A stretch of 64,000 bases of DNA from Myrica gale (lineage: Eukaryota; Streptophyta; Magnoliopsida; Fagales; Myricaceae). This document shows positions 28,191-40,117 of this stretch, piece after piece (position 1 is the first letter of the stretch; the number at the start of each line of letters is the position of its first letter). The translations under genes and the position numbers were made by a program. The stretch is taken from the NCBI GenBank assembly GCA_963930655.1, contig OZ005603.1, positions 22,582,201 to 22,646,200 of the forward strand, in the 5' to 3' direction. Below the pieces are notes generated by a model that saw only the letters and a program-made list of their open reading frames with translations, was not told the DNA's origin and did not search any database.

Positions 28191-28825
28191 GGTTTCATTC
28201 GGCTCCTTTATGGAAGATGGATAAATTCTACGGGTGTCAGATGTAAACGAAAAAAAAAAATCCGGCCCATATCATCTACGTCAGCTTTTCTGTTTGAATG
28301 CATTCAAAATAATCCACTTTTTAGATGATCCCTGTAGAAGAGGGAGGATTATAACAATCTTTATAGTTACTTCGTTATCTATTTCTATTTGAAAGAATCC
28401 TTACGAAAAGTATTTTGTTTCCACTAAGCTAAAACAATATGAATATGTCGATGTCTCTAGTAAACCAAAGTTATTGTTTAATAGCTATTTTGCTTCAATC
28501 TCTCTTATACAAATCATAAAATTGAAGATTTAGTTACGATTAGAAATACTTCCTTCTCTCTTTATCCATGGATCCTTTACTCATTCAATTGGAAGTATTG
28601 ATCCAATTAAAAAATAAATTATGTTTGAACATCCTTGAAGAAGGTATCCCCTACTTCAAATGTTAATGATTAACAATACATATCATCTCTGGTACTGTAC
28701 TAAAACTTATAAAGTTTTCTTTTTAAAAATCCAAGAAATTCCAGAAGACTTTGTAATTTTTTTTGTCTTTTTAATTGACATAAATTCAAGCCATCTATTA
28801 AAATAAGGATGATGCGCTGGTAATG

Positions 28826-28898
28826 GCCGGGATAGCTCAGCTAGTAGAGCAGAGGACTGAAAATCCTCGTGTCACCAGTTCAAATCTGGTTCCTGGCA
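28826..28898 (+). tRNA. trnF-GAA: plastid-derived tRNA-Phe (GAA)
   Basis: A 73-nt sequence folds as a complete cloverleaf. The acceptor stem is GCCGGGA/TCCTGGC with one G-T pair, the discriminator base is A, the anticodon is GAA within ctgaaaatc, and the T arm reads ccagttcaaatctgg. No CCA is encoded. The preceding spacer (aggatgatgcg) is the plastid trnL-trnF spacer. Two D-loop bases differ from the plastid form I know (gctcagctag for gctcagttgg). As a nuclear insertion it is probably not a working gene. Confidence 0.85.
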
Positions 28899-28994
28899 CA
28901 TGATTCATTTGTATGAGTATTCATTTTACAAATGAATGGATATGAGTCGACATACATATACATATTTATTAAATATATTTCATTAAATGTATCA

Positions 28995-29411
<417 letters not shown>

Positions 29412-30715
29412 TCACTTTCTTTGTACTGAAAAGGAAAGAGAAAGCGAAGGCGGCTGTAGAGATAGAGTCTTTACGGGCAATGAAAGCGGTAGGGCAAGTG
29501 AAACATTCTATCTTTGTCAGGCTTAAGGTAAAGGGCATGAGAGAAAGAAAGTTCTTGTTTCCAGGCATATCGATGGGAATAAGAGCAGGCGGTAAGTAAG
29601 GCAATTCCTTCCGGTAGTGGATGTTGGTGAATCATAGTAAAATCTATCTTTTCGGAAGCGAAGTCGTAACTTATACCGTTCGAAAGGCGCTCTAGCCCTT
29701 ATGGATAAATAGATAGAACCGTTCTTTCTTTGCGGTTACGGTAAGCAAGTCTATTAGTACACAAGACTCGTTTATAAAAGGCAAATAACTGACTTTACTG
29801 ACGAGCGTGAGAGCGATGCGCTTTGTCTTTTGGTTTTGAACTTCTAAGAGCTTTTAAGTCGGAACTCAAAGCTAGTGCGTTAAGCTACGAATTAGACCAT
29901 GACCAGGTATTTTTGGTTTTGTAAATAAGGCTCACTAGCCCAACCCCAACTAACAATATAAGCATCGATTGCAGGCCGGTTCATAGATTGATTGGCTAGG
30001 GGCAACAATTGCATCTGATAGACTATAAAAGGAAACCCATCATAGGTCTAGCGAACATTCTCAGCCTTTGTGGCAACACCTGCAATTGGCAGGGCCGTCG
30101 ATCGACGAAGTTGGGGATCCAGATGTCGATGCTACGATCAACTCCTTTAAGCAAAAAAAGCGCGGTTAGGCACCTTTGATAGGTCCTGATGAAGGTTTTG
30201 AAAGGCTATTTTTCTGATATAAACCTTGCTTCCAGTCTCGGTTGTCGATCAACAATCTGATGTGTACCACGAAATCATTTGTATCTGAATGTGGTCCAGG
30301 CCTTTCTTTATCCATTCAATCAAACTAGGGAAGTGGTTAGAGAAGCAGTAGCTGCTATGCGAGTTAGATCGGTCAAGTTTTGATGTAGATATAGTCTCCC
30401 TCTTGTCTATGTCATAAAGTCGCTTATAATTAATGGTTGTTCACTTCAGATGTGATACGTTGTTCACTTCGGATGTGGTGGATGAACCCTGATCAATGCG
30501 GTTCAGGTCGTTTGATTGAACTACAAGCAAAGAACAATTCACAAAGGACAAGAAAAAACTACTAAGCTAGCGAGTTTCGTTAACGATAGGGGACCCGGCT
30601 CAACCCAAAAGTCCTGGATGGCCTCTCGAAGATAACGTCAGTCCCGCAAGAGAAGCGAGCAAGGGTGGCTAAGAAGGTAGGCAGGTTAACTAATCGCCTA
30701 AAATTTTAATTAGGA

Positions 30716-31365
30716 AGGCTCTCTATTATAAAAGTTTTATATTATAGTAAAATTAAAATTATTTAATTATGAAAATACTATATTATAACAAAATTAAAAT
30801 TAAGAAAAAGAAAAAAAACCTAAAATTTTTCAGATAAAACTTAATGAAATACCTACAAAATAGGAATATTTAAAAATTAGTTTATAAAATTAAAATTTTA
30901 AATAAAAAATACATCCTAGAAACTAATTAGCACTATCAAAGTCAATTTTCAAAATAATCACCATTCACAATAAATTCTTGATTCTTAAAACCTAGAATCC
31001 CAAATTTTTAGCTATCGCATCTACTTTATTGCTAATTAAATTCTCAAACAATTAAATTATAGCTTAATTTTTTAAGGGTACATTCGCACACCAATGTCTA
31101 ATTAGATTACTATAAAATAATAGTATCATTCACAATAAATTATTCGCTACTAAAACCTAGAACCACAACTCTCTACTTTATTGCTAATTAAGTTCTCAAA
31201 CAATAAAATTCTAACGTCATCTTTTCTAATTGTACAGTGGCACATCAATGTCTAATTAATCTAATAAAAGATTAATTTATTTTCATAATTAAAATTTTTA
31301 AAAGAAGTTACAAAAACAAAAATTAATACTCCACTTGAAATACTTAATCTAATAAAAGAGCTAGA
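30716..31365. other. AT-rich stretch, no gene seen
   Basis: Extremely AT-rich. Two related segments, about 30940-31100 and 31120-31260, share phrases such as cattcacaataaatt and aaacctagaa, followed by ctactttattgctaatta and ttctcaaacaat, so part of the region is an old duplication. It may be the body of the hAT element whose transposase end follows. Confidence 0.45.
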
Positions 31366-31587
31366 TTGTTTTTCAATTTTTTTATTGCATTTAGAATATT
31401 TGTTACAATTGCATTTGTAAAAAGAAGTTTTTCAAAACTAAAGATAATAAAAAAATATTTACTAACAACTATATCTCAAGATAGATTAAGTTGTTTAGCA
31501 ATTTTATCTATCAAAACTAATTTATTGGCTAAACTTGAATACAAAAGTTTAATTAGTAATTTTGCATTTAAAAAAGGCAAGAAGTAA
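31366..31587 (+). pseudogene. hAT transposase C-terminal dimerisation domain remnant
   Basis: An open frame of about 73 codons matches the hATC dimerisation region at the very C-terminus of hAT-superfamily transposases of the plant zinc-finger (TTF/ZMYM-like) kind. Visible pieces are FRIFVTIAFVKRSFSKLK, IIKKYLLTTISQDRL, LAILSI and KLEYKSLISNFAFKK, ending at a normal stop. The catalytic core upstream is absent. The downstream sequence ttgagccgcccctaag (31663-31678) resembles an element terminus. The N-terminal part of this frame is not real protein; only the domain is claimed. Confidence 0.8.
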
Positions 31588-31679
31588 ATTTATGGTTTAA
31601 TTTTATGATTTTTAAAATTAAAATGACTCATTTTTACGACTTGCCTAAGGCCCCAAAAAATGTTGAGCCGCCCCTAAGA

Positions 31680-32084
31680 GCGAGCCAGACTTGTATCACA
31701 TAAAAGTGCACGTGCTTCACCAAGAAGAGGAATCTGAGTAAAAATATGCTCCATGTGCACATGACTGAGGGAGCAAAAAGTAAAACAACAAAACAGAAAG
31801 CTAGGGGATTAGTCCCAGTATAGATCCATAAAAGGTCCGGAAAATGGCTCAAAAACAGCGGGGTGGCCTCTAGAGACAATCTGATAGGCATCCCAACACA
31901 ACTTCATTTGCACCTCTTTAACAAAGCTAAAAACACAAAAACCAAAAATCAGCAGCACTGTGTGAGATATCCCCAGTCCGACTATGGACACTCCAATCCA
32001 CACGAGTAGGTAAGTTGCTAATAGCATCTATAGTCAAGAGAGAGTCCCCTTCCACAATCACAACATTGAAAACCCTCCTCTTAT
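31680..32084 (-). pseudogene. LINE RNase H-like domain, 3' portion
   Basis: On the minus strand, pieces of a plant LINE RNase H-like (RVT_3) domain are legible in more than one frame: FNVVIVEGDSLLTIDAIS, then a VDWSVHS stretch, then FSFVKRGANE-like and PLFLSHFPDLLW. These correspond to the second half of the domain (the EGDS..V and F..R.AN..A elements). Frameshifts separate the pieces. It continues the LINE fragment found at 35016-36480, from which it is separated by a large insertion. Confidence 0.65.
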
Positions 32085-35015
32085 GTGACACCCCACCTAT
32101 TTTGAACTTTTTTAAAACTTTCTTAAGGTTGTTAATGAATGAGATTTTTGTCCCTAATTTAATTTTGCCTTGATAATTTTCTTAATGTTTTTTTGTGCAT
32201 ATTTGAATAACTAGGTTTATATTTTTGTAATTGAAATACTTTATAGTTAAAAGTGCTAGAATATGTTTTCTTTTTATCTCTACAATTTTATCTTGGTCAT
32301 TTCATTAAATTTCCTCTCTTTTAATTCATTGACTATTTTATTTATATATTGCAACTTTGCCAATTTTATTTTACATGTCTAAGGTTTAAATAGATACAAA
32401 TATTTTAATTTCCTTTTATTTATTATTTCGTTGAACCATATAATTTCTATTTTGGTTTATTAGTTATTATATATTCTTAGAACTTGATTAGAGACACTTG
32501 GACCCAAGAATTGAGGCTTGGCTTGGACCTTGAGATGGGCTTGGGTAGCTCAAAAGACCAAGCCCATTAGTAGAGAGGCATGGCTTGCCACATCGTTGAG
32601 CCTCCATCCCACTTAATTATTAAATCCTAGATGAGACAAACATAAGTTTTGTGCCAAGCACCTTATTGCCATAACCGATGGTCACTAGTCAATTAGAGAG
32701 GCTGCTTTTGCTTGTAGACAATGAGTTAATGATATCCCTTTACATTTATAGGAACCCCTAACTCTAGGTCATAATGATGAGGAGAGAGACAAGACATTTA
32801 AGCCGTTTGTGAAACTCAAGGAAGTCAATTTGTGTTTTAGCCGTGCATAAGGGAGAGAGAAGAAAAAAGAGATACGAGAGAAGAGAGAAAGAGAGAAAGA
32901 AAGAAAGATCTTTATTTTTCTTCTTCTCTTAAGGATTATAACTTAGATCTTCTTATTTTAGGTCTTTTGCACTCAAAACGTTGAAAGGTTTGCACCTAAG
33001 CTAAGAGGTTAGTTTGCATGTGTGTTTGTTGGGGTTTTGTGGAATACCTTGTGTTTTTGCATCTTGAATGACCTAAGACGCCACTGCCTAAACATGGAAA
33101 GAAAAGAAAAGGAATGACTTCCAAAGATATTTAATGATTGTTGTTTGGTTCTTGATGATGATCCAGTGTTTTCGTGTTGTATTTGATGAATTAAATGATT
33201 AATAGATGTATTAAAAACAAAGAAAGCAAAGGAAAGACACATGCATGCAAAAATCTCTTCATTTTTCTGAATGTCGAACCCACTATTTGATATTTCTTTT
33301 TTGTACATGAAACTTTCCAGACTTGAAGATCAGACCCCTAGTGAAGTGGCCTAAAAATTGCATAAGAAAAAGATGAGTACAAATGACAAAAATGCCCTTT
33401 AGGGGCAGATATGGAATTTTTTAAAACTTCGAGGGGCAAAAGGGTCAGAATCAAGAAACTGGGCTTATTGTTGGGTAGAGCACTAAAAATAGATGAAGTG
33501 GTAAAAATTTGAGCTCAAACCCCCATTTCTAAGGGGCCCAAATCACCCGACCCGTTAAGGTCCCATCATGGACTCAATAACTATTAAGAACCTAAAATGC
33601 TTTCGTTAATAATATTGTAATGAATACTGACCCATTGTGGTCTTCTTGGGCCCATTAGGCCTGGTTATAACTTGAGTAAGACAATAAAAAAGAGCTATAA
33701 ATCCTAATAAAGGACTTGGTAAAAAATACTAATAAGTTTAATAGAGCAATAAAGTAAGAGAAGAATAAGGAAATAGCAACTTTAAGGTTTTCTAATAACC
33801 TTTAAAGGAAAAAAATAATAAAGCTTGTATTTGGAATTTATTAATTCTTTGGAATATTATGAATGTCTTGGTTCGGTATGGAGTGACAAATTTATGATGA
33901 ATGATGAATTATGGTTAAGTGCTGCATTATTCATGCAAATGATTGAGCATCAATGATTGCATTCATAAAGCATTGAGTGGACCAAGACCGGGGAAATGGA
34001 AACCGAATCAAGGTGTTGTCCGAGATATGGGTGACAATACCGTTCACTAAAGGGGGAGAGTGCAACCCACCACTATGGGGAAAGAGTGAGCTCCAATGGG
34101 CAAAAATGCCAAAAGTGTAGGGGTCCTAGTGCAGGTGGCACTGTACAAGTTCCAGAGGAGAGGAGGAACACACAACTCTCTATGGGGGATAGAACAGAGA
34201 CAGAGCCATAAACACCTCAAACCCAAAAGAATGGATGGGGAATAGGTGCACAACATTTTTGCGTTGCACGTGCATCGATGTTTGTTTGATTGTATGAAAT
34301 CGATAAAGCATGCATCTCTCATCAGTTAGCCATATTTGTCATATGTCATCTTTTACGATGTTTTATCATATGTTTTACATTACTGTCACGTCCCCTCCCC
34401 GACCTTATTGAGTCCTTAAGACTCACTCCGTTTCTTTTATGTTTGTGTGTTGGTGCCTAATTTTATTTCAGGATATGAAGTTATTCAAGGAGCAGTTGGT
34501 CCTTGATTTGGACCCCTATATGGTGGTCCTGCACATCCGGGCATAGGTCTCAGACTCTTTTGAGATATCAGTGGTGCACACTCCCCACTGGTACCTCAAG
34601 GACTCTCTTCCCATGCCAATGCCCAGGATTCACTGATTTTCGTTTTAGTTGGTGCACCGGCAAAACCGGTAGTTCCCTACCCCTCGCCATCAATAATGAT
34701 GAGTAGTGTAGCTAGGTTTTCCTTTCTATGTCTAGAATAATTTTTATCGGATATGTATTATAAACACTTTAATTTTTTACTTTGTAATTATCATGGTTGT
34801 ATATGCTCAACGAGCTATTCGTAACTAGCCCTTTTGATGTAGTCCTCGAGAAGGACGTTTTTGGTCACCATGATACCTTTTATTTTATAAGTTTCAATTT
34901 ATTAAAAAGTTTTCTTCGCTCTTCTCTATCTCCTAAAATACCTATCTATTTTGTACACAACTCGGCTCCGTAAAAAGGGCTTTAAGTTTTGACAAGATTT
35001 CAAACCCTTGACAGT
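32085..35015. mobile_element. large LTR-like insertion, probably a solo LTR
   Basis: This block interrupts the LINE RNase H region. It begins tgtgacaccccacc and ends cccttgacagttaca, a TG...CA arrangement. Its right part (cggctccgtaaaaagggc, ttttgacaagatttcaaac) has the look of long Ty3/gypsy-type LTR ends in plants. It has no gag or pol frame. A clear 5-bp target-site duplication was not found, so the exact limits and the solo-LTR reading are inference. Confidence 0.4.
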
Positions 35016-36480
35016 TACATAATATTTTCATCAGTCTTATGCTGAATTACCACGAGGGCAAAATAGTCTTTATCACCAAGTTAGTTGTGTGCCGTAATCC
35101 CCACAATTTGTGCATATTATTACTATAAATGACCCTAGAGGGTAAATACATGCACGAAGGCGTGACATCTTAGCTTCTGCAACTCCCAGTTGGGCAGCAC
35201 AAACAGGGCCGGCTCAAGCCAAATGGAGGCCTAAGGCGCTATATAAATTTGTAGGCCTTTTGTCTAAATTTTAATATAAAATATTTACCAATTATTAAAT
35301 TTAATATAAAATATTGAAAGGCCTCATTAATTATTTCTTTAGGGCTCTTACTCATTACATCAAGGCCCCATAACTTGTACAATTAAGAAATTTATAGGAC
35401 ATTCATATAATTTGTATAGTTAATTTATTATAGGGTTTTTTTTTTCTCTTTTAGCAAAGTTCATAATGTGAAAAAGGACTATGAAGCTTGGGAAAAACAT
35501 ATCAATGAGCAAAAAAATAGTACACTCATGATAAAAAAATAAAAAATATTGCATCTTGCTATTTGTTTTTAGCTCAATTGTCTTTTTTATTTATTTATTG
35601 GGTCATCTACAATATAAAAAAAAATATTGAGTCTTTATTTCTTATATCTTTTGATGGGCTGCTCAAGGTGAGGCCTTAGGCTATCGCCTATGTGGCCTTA
35701 CCCTTGAGCCGGCACTGAGCACAAACTTCCCCTTCCAAAGAGTCTTGCACTCGGAGTTGTTGAACACTAGCACCAACAAACCTCCCCATGTGATCTCTTA
35801 TAACAGCATCTCCCACATCAAAGTTCTCCTGCAAAGAGACATCAAAATTAACTTTAACCATACTAGGTTTGGGAGGGATCCACCTTGGAGGGATACCAGA
35901 CAGCTTCTGTTGCCAAGCACACAAGTGCTTACTGCATAGTCTCTTAATCCTGGAGAGCAACTGCATAATATCAGTTTCGCACCATTGTGGACAATTTGGT
36001 TCTTGGTCCACCAAATTAGATCCCAAGAAATGAGAATAAACAACTAAAAGTGGAGAGATGATCATCTAGAGACAGCATTCAAGGAAGTCGGATCAATGAT
36101 TGTTGTGAGCCAAATGGATAGAGGCCTATCAAGGCAGGCTCGAATGTTCAGACCCCAGGGAAAGTTTCCCCAAATGATTTGGCTCACCAAACACTAAAGC
36201 AATAAGTGTTTGGTGGTTTCTACAGCACCCCACATAAAACTCACTACGCCTCCAAAATATCTTCACTATAACCAACCCGATCAGCTACTCTGCCTTTAGT
36301 GGGAATGACATCCATAAGAGCTTCTAAAGCATAACTTTGAAATGCTCATGAACCTTCAGACACCAAAGCTTTCTCCACCACCCCAGGTCTACCAAACTAG
36401 CTTAAGCCTCTTTCTGTTTGATTAACTCCCGGCGGTGTTGAAAGTGACTTCAATTTACAGTCACATTTTTTTATACACAT
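35016..36480 (-). pseudogene. LINE fragment: zf-RVT plus RNase H N-terminal half
   Basis: Minus-strand remnant of a plant L1-type LINE. Going 5' to 3': a zf-RVT-like segment around 36250-36070 (AVETTKHLLL, SQIIWGNFPWGLNI); a linker with WWTKNQIVHNG; then the start of the RNase H-like domain (WIPPKPSMVKVNFDVS, GDAVIRDHMGRFVGA). The domain is interrupted after GEVCA by a hAT MITE and resumes with AQLGVAEAKMSRLRAC. Several frameshifts and stops show it is dead. Reverse transcriptase and endonuclease are not present in the window. Confidence 0.75.
35204..35717. mobile_element. hAT-type MITE (514 bp) with 8-bp TSD
   Basis: Terminal inverted repeats of 15 bp with one mismatch: cagggccggctcaag at the left end and the complement of cagtgccggctcaag at the right. 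They are bounded by identical 8-bp duplications agcacaaa at 35196-35203 and 35718-35725. An 8-bp duplication and CA(G)...(C)TG ends are hallmarks of hAT elements. The interior is AT-rich and non-coding, so the element is non-autonomous. Conceptual removal with one TSD copy rejoins the LINE frame. Confidence 0.92.
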
Positions 36481-37141
36481 AATGTTCAATAAGTTGCTAA
36501 ACAAATATCTCTACAGATACAGCACTGATATAAGAAATGGATTGTGAGATACACTACCAGCAGATACATTCAACATACTAGCATGCAGAAAAAAAAAAGA
36601 AAAAAGATACATTCAATCTTAATCAGAGAGAATTCTTGAAGTGGTTGTACCTCTACATAAGTAGATGACTGCTCATACAACAACTCCAGATATAGACCAA
36701 AATGTAAGCTAAGAAAACTTTTTCCTATTGATTAGGATGATCATGTTTACATGGTCATGATCACTAAAGAGGTTAGAACAGGATCTGACCAAATGAAAGA
36801 TCCAGCAAATGCTGCTGATGTTCTTGGGCAACCCTTCACAATTGTGCAGTCAATTAAGATAAATTTCTTGTTTGGAGGCAAGTGGGAGTTCATATACAAA
36901 AATTAAATAACTGACGTAAAATTTATTGTCTTAAAAGCTGAGGGGAAACAATAACCATGTCAGAATCGCTTCATGAGAGCATCAAATGGTTTACCAAGAA
37001 TATTTTTACCTACCCTAGACATCGAATTATAACATAATGTCAGCCTTAGTTAAAAAATGACCTAGAGGGCAAGTACACCCAGTTTGAAAAATGTCCAAAA
37101 TAAAATAATCAGGAGAAGCAGATATTGAAAGAGATAAACAC

Positions 37142-39690
37142 CTATTTGATGAAGCAAGATTTGGGGGGTCTCCCTCTCTTGGCCAAATCTGTGGCAGGCA
37201 GGCATCTTTATGAGCAATGTACCCGGCTTGAAAGTAGCTTGAAGAACACACAACTTGAATGGAATTGAATTTCACTTCTTCCGCTTTATCCATTGCTGAC
37301 CGTCCAATGGAATGACAGGCAACATATAAATGATCTGCTCCACCTGTTCGATTCCAATATGGGTACTTCCGACTAATTTTGAAGATGTAATCACGAATAA
37401 AATCTTGGATGCCCCCTACACTAACTCTAGGATCATGCCGCAACCTTGCAATTGAGAAAGGCAGAAAGAAAAGATCTGCCTTGGTTGGATCATTCGTGAT
37501 AAATTCATTAGCCAATGCTTAAAGTAACTTTCATGGCATAATTACTCCCAGGTTCAGAATCTACTGGCAGCAGCACATTTGCAAAAGGATCGTTTCGCCT
37601 GTGAGGATAAACATATATTTTAAAGCTCCTTTTCATTTCCCTATAGTCTTCCAAAAAGATATCTCTATTAAGGAACACCTCGTTGTTACTCACATAGTTT
37701 CCTGAACCATAAAAAAGCAGTTTCCAAATATTTGGTTTAAGATGCAAAGAGTTCATACAAAGCAATCAAAATTTCACTGACCTTCCCACACCCCACCCAT
37801 GCCAACAGTTTAAGGGTCCCACAAATGTAACACCAGGGCAAATATGCATAACATCAGACAATATTAATCAAAATATTGATCCTTAGTTTGGGTGGTTGAC
37901 TCCATTGAAGCAGGAAAAGTTCAGAGGTTCCCAAATTCTGTTCATATACACAAAAGCCCAACACCATGCACTGCACGATCAGGTAACCTGGCTTGCATAA
38001 AAGTTTCCGTCTCCTTAGACAATATTGTCAGTATACGCCAACATAAGCAGGTCACACAAGATCTATTGCATCAGGGACATTTCTCAAAGATAGGACTTCT
38101 TTTTTCTGTCACCTGGTTGTTAGTGAAGCTATTGCTCAAGAATATGTTTCGGAAGGGGGCAAAAACCTAGTAATCACAAGAGAGTGAGAGAGAGCTTCAC
38201 CGCTACAATAAGATTAATATCTGTGGAACCTAATTTACCCCCCCAAAAAAAAAACTGTTCTGAGTCTTAACCATTGAGAGGAAAGTAGTATAAGACACCC
38301 TAAGCATACATGACACAAAGTCATTGGTTTCACTAGAGATTAATGACCTATATATGACCCAAAAACCTATACTCCTTCAAGATATGAACGTTGGATATAT
38401 CAGAAAGTATTGATACTCGTACAGATGGACAGCCATTTCGACCTTGAACAAGCAATGCTTTTTTGCTAAATAACCTTGAACAAGCAATGCAATAACTAAA
38501 GCAAGAGGAATTAGCTCATTTCAGTGGTCGTAGACATTTATCACGAAGGTGATTAAAGACGATTTTAAGTCCCCTCCAAATGGAAGAACAGCTGAACTTC
38601 CACTTAATAAACAAAAATTGCATCTTTATTTGTTAAGAACTTCAAGGAAAGGAAAGGAAAGAAAACAGAACCTTTAATTCCTAATGTCGGCTTAGTTCCA
38701 AAACAAACTGAAGAACAAACTTCAACAATACCAGAAAGTTGTAATAGGCAAATTTTGGAAGAGGTTCTAATTTCCGATCTCTAAATAATGAAAATAAAGA
38801 TTTTAACTTCACAAATTCAATAGCTTCCATATTGGCTTAATAGTGAAAAGTTCAAATAGAAACAGAAACAATAACCCAACACCCATCAAAAGCTGTCAAA
38901 ATAAACTCGAAGACAAGCAAGACCAGAAGCAGAAAACTCAAAATTGACATACCAGCGGAGTCCGATCAAGGTCGTGGGGGCCATTGACTCCCAATTCCTC
39001 CTTCACCACCATGCTCTCCCAAATTAACCTTGGGCAGCTCCAAAGGTCTTTCGGAAGCATTCCGAGATGAAATGGAAATGGTTGAGTCCAATGGAGGTCC
39101 GAGGGGCCGTTGACTCCCAATTCCTCCTTCACCACCGTGCTCTCCCAGATTAACCTTGGGCAACTCCAAAGGTCTTTCGGAAGCATTCCGCGATGCAAGG
39201 GAAATGGTTGAGTCCAATCGAGGTCCGAGGGGCGGTTGACTCCCAATTCCTCCTTCACCACCGTGCTCTCCCAGATTAGCCTTGGGCAGCTCCAAAGGTC
39301 TTTCGGAAGCATTCCGAGATGAAATGGAAATCGTTAAGTCCAATCGGGGTCCTAGGGGCCGTTGACTCCCAATTCCTACCACACCAGCCTGCTGTCCCAA
39401 ATTAACCATGGGCGGTTCCAAAGGTCTCTTGGAAGCATTCGAAGATGGAATTGAGATAGTTTGACGCGGTAGGGCCGTAGGGGAGACACCATTGACGAAC
39501 GCGCTAAAGATTTAAGGCGAAGGGTGGCTTGATGTGGATAGGAGAAGATATTAGAGGTGGTGGATATGTAGAAGAGAAAGAAGATAGAGGTTATGAGAGC
39601 TAAGGCTGTGGGGATGAAAAAGAAGCTTCTGAATGAGCCTGAAGGACGACGACTGGAGTAGTAGTAGGAGAGCAAGGAATTGCGAGCCAT
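37142..39690 (-). pseudogene. exostosin (GT47) family pseudogene
   Basis: Type II Golgi glycosyltransferase relic. Exon 1 (39690-38953) starts MARNSLLSYY and has a signal anchor (SFFFIPTALALITSIFFLFYIS). A one-base frameshift near 39500 then shifts the frame into a stem carrying a 42-residue repeat, and an in-frame TGA lies near 38966 just before the splice donor. Exon 2 (37701-37142) joins in the correct phase (NYVSNNEVFLNRDIFLEDY, SFKIYVYPH). It breaks twice near 37534 and 37517, resumes with ADLFFLPFSIARLRHDPRV and YWNRTGGADHLYVACHSIGR, and ends at a donor after PNLASSN. The C-terminal half of the GT47 domain is not found downstream; LINE sequence occupies the space. Splice sites remain, so decay is fairly recent. 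Family firm; paralogue unknown. Assembly error could explain single-base shifts but not the missing half. Confidence 0.85.
38981..39484 (-). repeat. 126-bp minisatellite inside the exostosin pseudogene
   Basis: Four units of exactly 126 bp start at 38981, 39107, 39233 and 39359 (plus-strand anchor cc(g/a)ttgactcccaattcct). The first three are closely similar, the fourth more diverged. Since 126 is a multiple of three, each unit adds 42 residues (ISSRNASERPLELPKVNLGE, then HGGEGGIGSQ). Two reading frames stay open across the array. It sits in the stem region between membrane anchor and catalytic domain. Confidence 0.95.
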
Positions 39691-39790
39691 TGGAGAGAGA
39701 GCGAGGGAAAGAGCGACCTCCCTCCTCAGGTCTCTCAACTCTCAAGTGGAAGGAGATTTTCTTCTCGGTGTTATTGAAGTCGTCGAAAAG

Positions 39791-40117
39791 CATCTATGGA
39801 CAAGTTTTGTAACATAGAAGTGTTGTGACAGTGGCAAATGCCAGCTGCCAATAACACAGGAACTGTGACTGTGCAGAGTCCGTTTGTATATATGCTTCTC
39901 CGCTTAATTACTCCATTAATCAATGTATTACAAGTAATCTCAAACTGTTCGTCCCTTTTTTTTCCTTCTTAAAATAGTCTCGTAGAATATTAGTATATCA
40001 ATATAATCATTTTGTGCACATGTATCTAGAACTCAGTCGTACGTGAATAACGGGACACGTCATAACCAATACCAACATATGTAACTTATTATTTTTTTGA
40101 TTAAGTATTTATTTCGT
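39791..40117. other. flank upstream of the exostosin pseudogene, nothing recognised
   Basis: Former promoter side of the pseudogene. No gene, tRNA or transposon end was recognised. Confidence 0.4.

Noticed and set aside
28826..28898. tRNA-Phe as a working nuclear tRNA gene
   Set aside because: Its sequence and flanking spacer are plastid, inserted with an rpoC1 fragment; plastid tRNAs are not part of the nuclear set.
30650..31690. A complete hAT element with ends caagggtggct at about 30658 and agccgcccct at 31675
   Set aside because: The ends pair poorly and the supposed duplication (agcgag) is short and inexact, with unrelated flanks.
38938..39312. A second long open frame across the 126-bp repeats (MLPKDLWSCPRLIWES)
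   Set aside because: It does not continue across the splice junction, whereas the other frame joins exon 2 in phase with NYVSNN.
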